NCBI GenBank assembly: GCA_026936325.1
Contig: JAPTHN010000001.1
Coordinates: 168,624,138 to 168,688,137, forward strand
Length of the DNA: 64,000 nt
Origin: Platynereis dumerilii
Lineage: Eukaryota > Annelida > Polychaeta > Phyllodocida > Nereididae
Reading direction: 5' to 3'
The position numbers and the translations under genes were made by a program. Positions 37,956 through 49,930 of the stretch are shown here, piece by piece; positions within the stretch are counted from its first letter, which is position 1, and each line of letters starts with the position of its first letter. Under the pieces are notes generated by a model, which did not search any database, was not told the origin of the DNA, and saw only the letters and a list, made by a program, of their open reading frames with translations.

Positions 37956-38263
37956 CACCCTAACATTGGAATGGTAATAGTTTTTCCCAACTACTAAGAC
38001 ATGTCAAGCTTGTTTGTTTGCCTCAGGCTAGGAATATTATGAGGATGTCAGCAGAAACTTTTACCAACAGGTGGTTTTGAACTCGAAATTTAAACTTACA
38101 TGTAGAAATCAATACTTTAGAAAAGATACTTCCTCATTTATGGAATATTAACATAGGTTCTGGGAACAAGGGAGAAAATACTATAAAACCTACATGTGGT
38201 TGTTTTATCTATGATTAACAATCAACGAAACTAAAATTTTATGCAGCACATAAAGGGATATTT
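37956..38263 (+). repeat. 308-bp direct repeat, unit 2
   Basis: Second copy of 37,441-37,748. After its end, similarity to copy 1 of the second duplication resumes with the AGGCTTCTAAA word. Confidence 0.9.
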
Positions 38264-38639
38264 CAGAAACAGGCTTCTAAAATGTTTGATATGTCCTTGT
38301 AAAGAGGACTCGATGAAAGGATTTCTGTGAAGGTAGAGGTCATGTAGATAACCAAGGAGAAAACATAATACATTGTGGTAAATGGCTCATTATGTCCACT
38401 TTCCTTGGCCAGAACCTTCCTATTCAAGATACACACAAAAGGTGACATAGCTCCGAAGGGGTAGACAGAAATATGAACAAGTTAATAACATTTTGCCAGT
38501 CTTGTTGGTGACCTTCATCAAAGAAAGTTATTGCTACTTAGCCAAGCATCTTGTTTGATCCTCCTCAGAGACGCAACCAGATCTCCAATCCCGAAGGCCG
38601 GCGACATCCCTCCCACGGCCGTGACACCTGTCTTATATC

Positions 38640-40970
38640 GGAAATTGCCATGTTGTGTACCTTGTCACTGTTTATGGGCAAAAAACTACAATTTGCTTTC
38701 TTTTAAGCAGAGTTACATCTGTGTCTGAAACAAGCAGACAGCTAGTGATGGATGGGCGCAAAGACCCATAAACTTCACCATTTACCCAGGAAGGCGAGTT
38801 AGGTTCGAAGGAATTGCTATTCATTAAACAGTACTCCATCTTAGTTAGTCTCCACTTTCAAGTCATGAGACTATTCTATTAGCAAGTGAAACGTGTGATT
38901 GCAAAATTAGACTGGTACACATGGCCAGCTCTTGACAGCATCCCATAACGGCCTTATCGTCAGTTGAAGACACTCATAAATCCATATGACACCGGAGCCT
39001 GTGGTGAGGATCTCAGCAGACAGATTTATATGATATTGTGCCTGCAGTGTATACCTTATGTTCAATTATGTACATTGTGCTAGTAACCTGCTATATCATT
39101 TCGCAGAAGGCTTTGCCTATGGCGTCCTCAAAGGTAGCGTGCTGCTGGGCCCATATCAGCAGATTGCGTGTTCAATTCCAGCTCATGTTAGATGTCTATT
39201 TCATTATCTGGTGACTCACTGACATTACTGTTGCTTGGACTTCATTTGACCTCAAGGTGCAGAGTCATGATGAATGACTGGCGTTGTCCACACATAAAAC
39301 TCGATAGCCCTCAAGGGTGCGATGTTTGTGGTCTTTGGCTGCATGGGTAACAAAGATGAATTTTCATCCTGTGACAACAATTCATTTCTCATTATTACTG
39401 TGGTCCCTGCCTCAGTGCCTGTCATTTCAGCTTATTATTGCAAAAATATTGTCACCAGCCATCCAACGGATAGTTAAGCCATCCTTACGACGGTTGATTG
39501 CTGAGATTAGAGTGTTCTCAGGAAATCTACCAATATATTAGGCTATATTGCTCCTTGACTGAGAATCAAACATGGGACCTTTGGAGCAGGCCTAAATACC
39601 TTTGATCAGCAGAAGTTTTAGGCATAAAATTGTCAGCATCTTCTTAGAAATTTATAGTGCTCATGTAATAGCCTACCTAACCTTTGAGAAACCTTATAAA
39701 ATACAAAATGCCTTGATTTGTATGTTCCTCTTGCATACAAAAATGCAGGAAGATCTGTAACATTTAAAAGTGGCAGAATATACAATCAGATAACAGCTAT
39801 GTTGTAAATACAAATCTACAATGAAGGCCCTGTATAATAAAGAACCAAAAAATATTTAATCACTCTCTGCAGCCGGTCATGTGACACCAAGTCAGATGAT
39901 TCTTGTACGAGGTGTTCTATGCAGGGCCTGCTGAGGCAACTAAAAGAACCCATTCCTGCTGAGAGATCTTTTATGCAACATCAGAAATACTTCAAGAGCA
40001 CAGGAGTAGTTGATTGGTCGCATATCATAGAGAGATCGCTTGTTGCAGAGTTATTTATCTAATGATCCCTCGACGTCTGTATTTTACAATGATGCAGTTT
40101 GAATTACCAAAATAGTAACATTACTTCAGGCAATTTTGATTATCACAACACAATCTGTATAATAACCAGGGAAACTTTTAGACACCCTGATCAATTTATT
40201 TGGATATCAGATTCCAAGCAAGCTCTTGCTCGGAGCACTCCATAATGAAGTGCCAGACTTGGATCATAAACTTGTTCTTCCGAGTCAGGATTAGAAAGCC
40301 CTTCTGGTTGACCGACCTAATCACTTCGGAGGGGGACACAAAGGTGAGAAATACACCCGGATATCACAGGCCATAAAACTTCATTGTGATTATACAACAA
40401 GAGTCAAAGGGATCACCATGAAATAAGATATGATAGTGTTAAAAGTCATTGTTAAGTATCATATTAACAAAGACATGGAGGATAGCTAAGGAGAAATACG
40501 GACCTAATGAAGATTGACTAGTGATGTGGATTAGATTTGATGAAGTGTATTAGATCGTTTGATCTCAGCCAGTGACATTGCAAGGTTTTCCAAGTTGAGA
40601 ATGTGAATTTCCCGCCTGCAGCCATGACAGCCCCTCTCATAACGGAAATTGTCATGTTGTGTACCGTGTCGCAGTTTATGGGAGAACATTATTTCTGTCT
40701 TTTCTGGCAGAGAAACATCAGACTCAGAAATTACTAGATGCTGATCAATAGGATGTTTTTGTCACTAGCTTACCCAATTCCATTAGCAGGAAACTTTCAT
40801 TGCCAATTTGTTCATGTTCAGGTGCTTATGACAACTTGACAAGGACATTGAGCTAACGAGGGAAGGTCTTGAACTAATTGAATCCACATAATATATCATT
40901 ACAACTCCATATCAGGTATACATGGTAGTACACAAGGCTACTTGCTACTGGTAATGCAAATGACAACTGA
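38640..40970 (+). repeat. Third repeat array, unit 1
   Basis: Shares ordered words with 43,050-45,050 and 47,500-49,930: CCTTGTCAC.GTTTATGG, AGCAGAGTTACATCTGTGTC, CATCCCATAACGGCC, GATATCAGATTCCAAGCAAG (40,203), AGAAAGCCCTTCTGGT and GATCTCAGCCAGTGACA. Similarity to 32,300-32,800 shows that the array overlaps the second duplication. Non-coding. Confidence 0.7.
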
Positions 40971-41189
40971 AAAATGACTCAAACATATTACTGCTCTTTT
41001 CCATTTATAATAGAGTGCCTAAAATTATATATTATAGGATAAGCCTTTTTCATATTTGGTATAAACCGTTGGAACTTGCCCGTTACTTAATCAAGTTGAA
41101 ATTAGTCATGTATTCAAGGCTACTTTATATTACAAAACGATAATGCCGAAGGCTCGGTTATAAGGTTTAGATTTGATACCATACATCAA

Positions 41190-41400
41190 CCTTTAAACAG
41201 AAAAGAACCATATCAGACTTTAACGATGCACATTCGACCATGTAAGGCATTGTTAGCCTTTTGAAGGATGTAGCATGACATTTTTGCGAGGAACACTGGA
41301 CCGTTGTTGGCAAAATGATTGATCTTTTGGGACGTACAAAGTTCAAGGGTATTGACAACTTTAAAGTCTGTTTGCCCGATTTCTTTATCATAGAAAGAAA
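41190..41400 (-). repeat. Dispersed repeat R, copy 1
   Basis: CATGTAAGGCATTGTTAGCC (41,239), TTTGGGACGTACAAAGTTC and AAGGGTATTGAC match 51,600-51,870, and more weakly 46,705-46,760. Minus-strand frames of the two main copies share a peptide-like stretch, but no family is recognised and the frames are short. Confidence 0.55.
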
Positions 41401-41526
41401 TTGAAGTATATGGTCTATGACTGCAAACTTAAGAATTCAAATGTAGTCCCTTAAAATCAACGTACAATGACCATAGGAATACAAAATAATGTGAAAACAC
41501 TTTAAAAGGTGCACTTAGATCTATCC

Positions 41527-41879
41527 CAGTGGTGGAAATGGGGGGGAGCTCGGGGGAGCTGAGCTCCCTTGACCAAAAAACAGGGGGAGCTGTACCCTGC
41601 TACAGCTCCCCCAATGATCAGTGGTGAAATTACAGTTATCATGATACTTTTTCAGTCCTCATGGTATTTTTAGCCATGATTATTATTAGGTTCTAGGATC
41701 TCAACACTTTGTAATTCACCAGACAATCTGTTACATTTTTTTCCCTTGTAATTTTATATGTAATAAATTATCTGGTGGAAGAATCCTTTCCCTTTTAAAA
41801 ATTTGGAATGGCGAGCCGCCGCCGCATGGCCGCACGAGCCGAGAGCTCCCCTGACAAAAATTTTCCATTTCCATCACTG
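41527..41879. mobile_element. hAT MITE with perfect 8-bp target duplication
   Basis: The ends CAGTGGTGGAAATGG and the complement CAGTGATGGAAATGG match at 14 of 15 bases. ATCTATCC is repeated exactly at 41,519-41,526 and 41,880-41,887. CAGNG ends plus an 8-bp duplication define hAT. The left end is followed by a GGGGGAGCT foldback. The interior carries a segment (GGATCTCAACACTTTGTAAT onwards) that also occurs near 24,815. No transposase frame is present. Confidence 0.88.
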
Positions 41880-42301
41880 ATCTATCCATCTACTCATCTG
41901 CAGTTCTGCTCTCTATGTGGATCTGTTGATCTGTACATATCTATTGATCGATCTATATCTGCCTTCATTAATTTCTTCCTTCCTATATTCCCTTCTTTTC
42001 AATGCAGTTTTCTAAATAACAAGGTTATTGATATGAAAATTCACCCAAAGTGAATTGAAGCAAGTTAAACTGAAGTTAAGATTGTGTGCCAAGTTTGAAT
42101 GATGTGATAAATCAAGGCGACCTCCGAAGTGCCAACGAGTTTTTTTCCAAACCTGCCTCCCATAATAAAGATTTTTGAGCCCCCTCATTTTCATTCATGG
42201 ACAGCATGTAACCATTTAGCAATAATCAGAGGATACGCAGTAAACATTAATATTACTGTAGTATGTTCATTGTTCATGGTAATATCAGTTACACCCTGCT
42301 C

Positions 42302-42408
42302 GTTTCGAGGGTACAGGAATATACACCACGAAGGAATCCATACACCACGAAGCCGAAGGCTGAGTGGTGTATGGAGGCCTGAGTGGTGTATATTCCCGTA
42401 CCCTCGAA
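42302..42408. repeat. Long two-tier hairpin
   Basis: The arms GTTTCGAGGGTAC / GTACCCTCGAAAA, AATATACACCAC / GTGGTGTATATT, CCATACACCAC / GTGGTGTATGG and AGCC / GGCT pair in nested order around a 3-base turn. Each arm has two ATACACCAC words. The paralogous region near 47,190-47,290 lacks it. Confidence 0.85.
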
Positions 42409-42519
42409 AAACTAGCAAGTTGTAGCGGTTTTATCCTCAGACTTCTTGTTTTATTGATGCCCATAGATTATCTGGCAAACTGAGTCTGAAATGTCTTTCA
42501 GTAATAAAGCAACAGCATT

Positions 42520-42735
42520 ATGACATCATCACTAGTGTTGTCACCTGGATGATGTCACAATGGCTCAAACAATGGCATTGTGTGTGTGTGTGTGTGTGTG
42601 TGTATTTGGGCTTTACGTCTCATCAGCACCTTGTTGGGCTATTTAGAGACATACAATGGCATTGTGACGTCACGACTATTGTTGCTACAAGGATGACGTC
42701 ATAACAATCCTATAGTTGCAATTGTGACATCATTG
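42520..42735. promoter_or_regulatory. Cluster of CRE-like sites
   Basis: Two perfect TGACGTCA sites at 42,665-42,672 and 42,694-42,701 stand with related TGACATCA, TGATGTCA and TGACATCA words at about 42,522, 42,551 and 42,726. The block GTGACGTCACGACT...GGATGACGTCA is a duplicate of ATGACATCATCACT...GGATGATGTCA. A TG microsatellite separates the halves. It could bind CREB/ATF proteins, or it could be the inside of a decayed mobile element. Confidence 0.35.
42579..42603. repeat. TG microsatellite
   Basis: About twelve TG units in a row. Confidence 0.9.
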
Positions 42736-42744
42736 TTTATCTCA

Positions 42745-42777
42745 TACACCCTGTCTGATGACGACAGACAGGGTGTA
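42745..42777. repeat. Hairpin with 13-bp perfect arms
   Basis: TACACCCTGTCTG and CAGACAGGGTGTA flank a 7-base loop. A further TACACCCTG word lies near 42,850 and an ACACCCTG near 42,290, so the word brackets the region. Confidence 0.85.
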
Positions 42778-43049
42778 CGGTGTCATACACCGCGGCTCCC
42801 AATCAATCAGAATCAGGGATTCACACTGGACTGAGGATAATGTCATGTACACCCTGAGGCATCAAACAACCAATATAGGACTGCCTAGTATGTAAACCTG
42901 CATATCTGAATGGTTGAAATCTTTAGTAGCACATTTATAACAAAGTTTAACATTTTTAGAAAATATGCAAAACATTTTAAGTCAATTCCCCTCCTCTCAA
43001 TGTCTTCATAAAGCACATGCTATTCTTCATCTTATTTCATTTGTAGTTT

Positions 43050-45050
43050 TTTTCAATGTTTTATGTACCTTGTCACAGTTATGGACAAAAAACAATGATT
43101 GCCTTTCTTTTTAGCATCTGTGTCTGAAACGGTAGACGGCCAACGACGGATGAGCACTTAGGCCCATCAGCTTGAGTGAGTCTGCACTTTTAAGTTTTGA
43201 CACCTTTCTGTTAGCTTGTGAAACATGTGATTCCAGAATTAGACCCTGCAGATCAGGAGTACGAAAAGGCTCATGACCAGCTCTTGACAGCATCCCATAA
43301 CAGCCTAACCCGCAGTTGAAGACAATCCATATGACACTGGAGCCTGTGGTGAGTATCAAAGCAGACAGATTTATATGATACTGTGCCTACACTACAGTGT
43401 ATACTTTATGTTCAATTATGTACATTGCTCTAGTGACCCGCTTTATCATTCGCCTAAAAGCTTTGCCAGGGGCACCCTCAAAGATGGCATGCTGGCCTCA
43501 ATTAACAGATCGCGTGTTAAATTACAACTCATGCTAGATGTCTATTTCATTATCTGGTCACTAACTGAGATGGTGGTTGCTTGGACTTAACCTGAGTCTA
43601 CACTTCAACTCACTGAATTTCATAAGCTAGCAAAGAAGCTTGGCTTGTTGCCTGCATAGGACCCAGCAGGTCAATGGCAGTGCATAGGCTTCTAACTTAT
43701 TGGTTTCGGATTTGATCTTGGGCCATAGGAAACCAATGAAATACGAAAGTCTCATGCTGTATGTACAAGAGTGCATGACACATTACAAAAATCCCGGAGG
43801 TATTAAAAGCCCTATCAACCAGCCACTCTTGGGGAGAGCTTGGATTTGTAAAGCAGAGATCAATTGTGATGTGAAATACTTCAGAAGCACATGAGTAAGT
43901 GGTTGTGTATCACACTATCACAGGAAGATCTCTATGGAATAATTCCTTGAGGTCTTTATAAACTTATGGAATACAAACAGTTCACAACACTTAATGAAAT
44001 CTTGGACAGATTTGCTTATCATAATCATTATCATACCATGAAAACTACTTTGTAATGTCCAAGTTGGACCAAAAACTTTGTTTAATCTTGTGAAACACAT
44101 TGTAATTTACAGGCACTTGGAATAACTGATTTCTCTTTAATTTTCTGATATATATTACAAATTGATATGGTTGTAAAAAATTATGAAGATATCTTAAGAA
44201 TGTTGGCCATAAGCATAAGATGAAGTTAGATTTTGACATCTTGATGAGCAGGGAAGTGGCTCATTATATTTGGATATCAGATTCCAAGCAAGCTCTTGCT
44301 GGGAGCACTCTATAATGAAGTGACAGACTGGGAACATAAACTAGTTCTCCCGAGTCAGGATTAGAAAGCCCTTCTGGTCGGCTGATCTAATTACTTCAAA
44401 GAGGGCCACAAAGGTGATTAGTACATGCGGATATTACAGGCCATAAAACTTCATTGAGATTACGCAACAACAGTCAAAGTAATAGCCATGAAATACAATA
44501 ATAGGGGTTATAAGTCATAGATAAGTATCATAGCAACAAAGACATGGAGGATAGCAAAGGAGAAATATATACGGACCTGATGAAGATTGACTTGTGATAT
44601 GGACTAGATTTGATGAAGTCGTATTAGATCGTTTGATCTCAGCCAGTGACACGGCAAGGTTTTCCGAGCTAGAGATGTGGATTTCCTGCCCACAGTCATG
44701 ACATTTGTCTCATAATGGAAATTACCATGTTGTGTACCTTGTCACAGTTTATGAGAGAAAATTATGACCTTCTTTCTTTTCTGGCAGAGTAACATAGGAG
44801 TAAGAAATTACTAGATGCTGATTAATAGGTTGTTTTTGTCACAAGCTTTCCCAATTCTATCTGCAGGAAACTTTCATTGCCAACTTGTTCATGTTCAGGT
44901 GCTGATTATGACTTGACTAGGATGTTGAGCTAATGAGACAAGGTCTTGAACTAATGCAATGCACATCAAATATTATTACCTCTCCATGTCAGATATACAT
45001 GGTAGTATATGGCGAAGCTAATAACATCCTGAAAATGATTTGAATACATT
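43050..45050 (+). repeat. Third repeat array, unit 2
   Basis: Ordered matches to units 1 and 3, including GATATCAGATTCCAAGCAAG at 44,273 and GATCTCAGCCAGTGACACGG near 44,637. No coding gene. Confidence 0.75.
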
Positions 45051-45948
45051 GTTGCTATTTGCAGATAAGCGGTCCATGAGAAAATGTTTCGGATTGGTTT
45101 TGTCACATCATTGACAGTTACCTGTTAGTTTACTGATCCTCTAATCAGATGCATCATTTATCTTTAATAGTTTGCTTATTGACACCAATGATGCAATGCT
45201 GTATATTACATATAAGTGAAATAAACAATAACTGACACAATTAAATGAATAGTTTATTCTTCAATGAACAACGTCTCGAGGCCAATGAATAACATCCCAA
45301 AGCCAAGTTGAAAGTAAAGTAGGAAACTGTGAGGCCTACATAGCTAGGACACTTTTTTTGCAAATATATATGCATCATTAATTCCCATCTGACACTGAAG
45401 AAAAGAATGGCAGGTTGGATATTCAGCTTCATGTAGACTTATTAGATCACGGAAACTCTAATTCATATGTTACTGTATCAGACATTGAACAAGCTGTTTA
45501 ATTCAAAATTCAACTTAAACAGTTTGGTGTTTTACAGATGATTTCATATTTGTAGACATTTGTGGAAGAGAATACATCATTTTTCCTGCAATTTTCATTG
45601 GTTGAGAGAAGGTCTGACACCACTCTCTCCTGAAAAGTGACATAGCGTTTTACATGGGTGACAATGGCATTATAATCCATTGATCTGCTCAATGGAACTG
45701 ACTCTAGCTGTTTCAAGTGAGAGTTTCTGTTAGTGTTTCACACATTTTTAGTACACACATTCTCAACGTCTAATACTATGATTATTTTTTTACAGAAAAC
45801 AAACAAACATGTGTGTAACATTTTCTCAGATCAGGGCTCTGCCCAGACAACATGACAATGGGCTACAAATTACTGGGACCCTGGTTTGATCCTTATTATG
45901 ATTTTCTAATGAATGTTGGCACCATCACTGCATCATTCCCCCTATTCT
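45051..45948. other. Non-coding stretch, nothing recognised
   Basis: AT-rich, short unrecognised frames only. Confidence 0.45.
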
Positions 45949-46277
45949 AAGGGATAATTCAGAATTTGTGACTGGGGGGAGTGTTGGGGAGTTTTGATGG
46001 AACTTTCTGTGAAAAGTGATACCCCACTTTTGTTTCACAAATATTTATAGTACCACAATTTTCTTTTGTTAAAATTTCATTCGACAATTAAGCATGTTGT
46101 GAAAAATAAGTACCCCCCCTTGAAACAGTCGGGAAAAATTGGTACCCTGCTGGGAAATATTCCCATTACCCAAAGTCATAAGAAGAATGTGTAAAAGGTG
46201 GTTCCCACTGAAGTAAAACTATAGAAAATACCATCCCCCTCGACCCACTTGTAAAATTTAATTCTGAATAGTCCTTT
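45949..46277. mobile_element. MITE-like element with 18-bp imperfect ends
   Basis: The left end AAGGGATAATTCAGAATT and the complement of the right end, AAAGGACTATTCAGAATT, match at 15 of 18 bases. GGGG- and CCCC-rich words face each other inside. No clear target duplication or coding frame was found, so the superfamily is open. Confidence 0.5.
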
Positions 46278-47499
46278 ACTTTTATCACATACAATGCTTT
46301 TGGTCAAGGTATGATAATTTAGCTTTCAGAGATTTGAAGACATTCAGATTTGGCTTGAGACTGACTTAATATCAACTGAAACAATCAACTGTAACACAGG
46401 AGTGTGAAATACAACAGTTCATGAGGATTGCGGTTTGACATGTGTGAACAACTGCCACAATACCAAGTTGGCCTTTGCGGCAGTTTATTGGTTGAAATTA
46501 TGACATAATTTTTCCAGCCAACATCAGTTGCTTGAAGCAAACTGAAAAAAGTGACACGCTATGTACAGCTTGGCCAATCACCTGGCAGGATTTTCAGATG
46601 TCAGATCAAAAATTTTGCTAAATTTTTTGTCATTTGATTTCTGTCTAGAAATATGAAAACATCTATAATGACATTTGTGTATCTCAGTTAGATGACAAAG
46701 ACAGTATATACGTCTTTTGGGACATACAAAGTCCAAGCTATTGAGCACTTTTTAAAAAGCTATATGACATAGTTGTTTTGTGTAGAAGAACGGTGCTTGC
46801 CTTGGGGCAAGAGACAATTTTTTGAAGTTTGTCTTTCAGAAAGTCATATTATCCAAGAAAGAAATTGAATATGTTATTGTTATTTTTTAAACTTAAACTC
46901 AAAACTTTTATGAAGTCTACATAATGTTTTATCATGTTTTAATGTTAATTTCCACGTTTATATGTATATAACTTTTTAATCTTTCTTTCTTTTTTTTCTC
47001 TTTTTGTACCGGTATATATTTTATTTTCATTGTTATCATTGTCAGGACTAGTTTGAAAAACAGTTTTTTCACTGAAACTTTTATCCTGAATAAATATATT
47101 TCAAATAAAAAAATATGGGGCACGCAACTGCAAACTTTAGAAATCAGGTGTTATCCCTGTACAATAACCATAGGCTTTTTAACTTATGGGCAACATATAC
47201 AATTTAGCGATAATCAGAGGATAGCAGTAAACATTAATATTAATCGTAGTATGTTCATGTTAATGTTACATATGCCCCGAGGGATGAACCAACAGATGTA
47301 GAACAGCTTGATTTGAAAAGCTGAACTATGAGAATCTTTATACAGGTATATGTTAGAAATCAGAGGAAATCAGAGGAATTCTTGGTAAACAAAAACAACG
47401 TTATTGAGAAAAACAAATGTTATTGGTTTAAGGCTGATTATAGGTCCCCTAACAAAATTTACATTTTTTAATTGATGCAAAAAAATTTAAGACGCTAAG
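46278..47499. other. Non-coding region with a copy of the 42.2 kb flank
   Basis: ATAATCAGAGGATA and GCAGTAAACATTAATATTA near 47,208-47,240 match 42,222-42,255. Here the sequence continues without the hairpin. A weak copy of repeat R lies near 46,705. A CT/T-rich tract is at about 46,980-47,003. Confidence 0.45.
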
Positions 47500-49133
47500 C
47501 ACATTTTCCATGTTCTGTGCCTTGTCATGTTTTATGGACAAAAGTAATGATCTGCTATCTTTTTTAGCAGAGTTACATCTATGCTGAAACCAGCAGACAA
47601 CCAATGATGGAAGAGCTCCAATTCCCATAGCCTTGGCCATTTATCCAGGAAGGCAGGTTAGTTGAGAAGGAATTGCTAGTCTTTAAACACAGCTCGATCT
47701 TAGTTAGTCTGTACTTTTAAGTCATGACACCTTTCTATTAGTTTGTGAAACATGTGATTGCAAAATTAGTCCAATAGATTGGGAGTGAGGATAAGCACAT
47801 GGCCGGCCCTTGACAGCATCCCATAACAGCCTTATCCACAGTTGAAGACACTCATAAATCCACATGACACTGGAGCCTGTGGTGAGTATCAAAGCAGACA
47901 GATTTATATGATACTGTGCCTGCAGTGTATACTTTATGTTCAATTATGTACATTGCTCTAGTGACCCGCTTTATCATTTGCCAGAAAGCTTTGCCCAGGG
48001 CATGCTCAAAGATGGCATGCTGGCCCAAATCAACAGATCGCTTGTTCAATTCCAGCTCATGTTAGATGTCTATTTTCATTATCTGGTGACTAACTGATAT
48101 GGTGGTTGCCTGGACTTAATTTGCCATCAAGGTGCAGAAGAGACATCCAAGATGAATGAGCCGAGTCATTTACACTACAATTCACTGACCTTCTTAAGCT
48201 GTGAAGGAGATAACAGATCAATGGCAGCACACCAGGCTTTAAACTTTGGGCAATGCCCCCCCCCCCCAAAAAAAAAGTTAAGGAAACAGTGAGATTCGGG
48301 CAAACTTTGAAAATTAATGATTTCCAGGCAATTTCATTTGAAAGTGTAGCAACCTCACACGCTTATGCGTAATTGCAAAAATAATTTTATCTATCATATT
48401 CATAGGGTAAGTTTCCTCATGTCAGATATTTGGTAAATGTCTTTGAGTCTGACACTTTTAATACCCTTTATTTGGCCAGTTAATTGCCCCCCAACCCTCT
48501 ATATTTTGGTACCAATCATTAGCTTGACACTTCGCCTGTAACCTCAAAAAGCCTCAGAGTTGATACAAACCACAACAGTGTGTTTACATAGCCATAAAGA
48601 TAGTGTTAAAACTTTGTTTTCAATATTTAATCTTGTGGTCTGATAAGGGCTTTTTAAAAAAACTGGAAACTCATTTTCAGGCTGTATTGTTATTGTTTTT
48701 TGGTCAACTGACTCTGGGTCTGCAAAAAAATTATCCATTATTCAGTAATAATCAACACATTTTAGAGATTTAATGGAACAAATTATGTGCCAAAAGCATA
48801 AGATAATGTTAAATTTTGAAATCCAGATGAGCAGGCTCATTATATTAGGATATCAGATTCCAAGCAAACCCTTGCTGGGAGCACTCTATAATGAAGTGAC
48901 AGACTGGGATCATAAACTTGTTCTTCAGAGTCAAGAATAGATAGCTATTGTGGTCGACCGACCTAATCACTTCGAAGAGGGACACAAAGGGGATTAGTAC
49001 ATGCAGATATTACAGGCCATAAAACTTCATTGTGATTATGTAACAAGAGTTAAAGTAATAGCCATGAAATATGATAATAGGTGTTATTAAAAGTCATCGA
49101 TTAGTATCATAGCAACAAAGACACTAAGGATAG

Positions 49134-49442
49134 CTACATTCTGATTCATATACTTCGTGAACAGGCGTGATCCGCTAGGGACGCCACTATCGATTAATGT
49201 GACGTCATATGCAAGTATAAGCTGATTCTCTGTTTACGTCACAAAGCAAATGTCTGGACTTCAGAAATTGTCAAAAATGCATCTAGAATCACCAAAAAAA
49301 GTCGCGAAACATCTCGAAAAGGTGATAGGAAGTTATAAACAGCCAACAGAAGCATGTGAGTGAAGAAATTTCTTTTCTATTTGCCCTAGTTGCCGTGGAA
49401 TCGGTGAAAACGAGTGTTCGCGATTGACGTGATGACACCTGT
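49134..49442 (+). other. Promoter/exon-like insert in repeat unit 3
   Basis: Units 1 and 2 read AGGATAGC straight into AAAGGAGAAATA. Here 309 bp intervene. The insert holds TGACGTCA (49,200-49,207), TTACGTCA (49,234-49,241) and TGACGTGA (49,425-49,432), plus a short open frame with a splice-donor match. It has no clear inverted ends. It may be a captured 5' end of a gene. Confidence 0.55.
49250..49355 (+). CDS. Possible captured first exon, 35 codons
   Basis: A methionine codon at 49,250, nine bases downstream of a TTACGTCA site, opens a frame. It starts MSGLQKLSKMHLESPKKVAK and continues HLEKVIGSYKQPTEA, a lysine-rich and plausibly helical stretch. The sequence GTGAGTGAAG at 49,356 matches a splice donor in phase 1. 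Without splicing the frame stops two codons later. The protein family is not recognised. The sequence contrasts with its AT-rich neighbours and is absent from sister repeats. It could equally be a chance frame in a mobile insert. Confidence 0.2.
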
Positions 49443-49930
49443 AGGGAGAAATATATACGGACCTGATGAAGACTGACTTGTGATATGGACTAGATTTGAT
49501 GAAGTCGTATTAGATCGTTTGATCTCAGCCAGTGACACGGCAAGGTTTTCCGAGTTAGAGATGTGGCTTTCCTGCCCACAGCCATGACACCTGTCTCATA
49601 ACGGAAATTGTCATGTTGTGTACCTTGTCACAGTTTATGAGAGAAAATTATGACCTTCTTTCTTTTCTGGCAGAGTAACATCGGAGTCAGAAATTACTAG
49701 ATGCTGATTAATAGGTTGTTTTTGTCACAAGCTTTCCCAATTCTATCTGCAGGAAACTTTCATTGCCAATTTGTTCATGTTCAGGTGCTGATGACGACTT
49801 GACAAGGACATGGAGCTAACGAGGGAAGGTCTTGAACTAATGGAATCCACATATTACAACTCCATATCAGATATATTATGGTAGTGTATGGTGATGCAAA
49901 TAACATCTTGCATGAAAATGACTTGTACAC

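Larger units (their letters stand above)
34590..39330 (+). repeat. Second large tandem duplication, copy 2
   Basis: Pairs with 28,310-33,050. It lacks the 28.5-29.1 kb and 31.2-31.5 kb stretches and contains a private insertion and rearrangement at 37,171-38,263. From about 38,640 on it also belongs to the third repeat array (units near 43,050 and 47,500). No gene is recognised. Confidence 0.8.
47500..49930 (+). repeat. Third repeat array, unit 3
   Basis: Ordered matches to units 1 and 2, with GATATCAGATTCCAAGCAAA at 48,849 and AGCCAGTGACACGGCAAGG near 49,528. It is interrupted by a 309-bp insert at 49,134-49,442 that the other two units lack. Confidence 0.75.
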
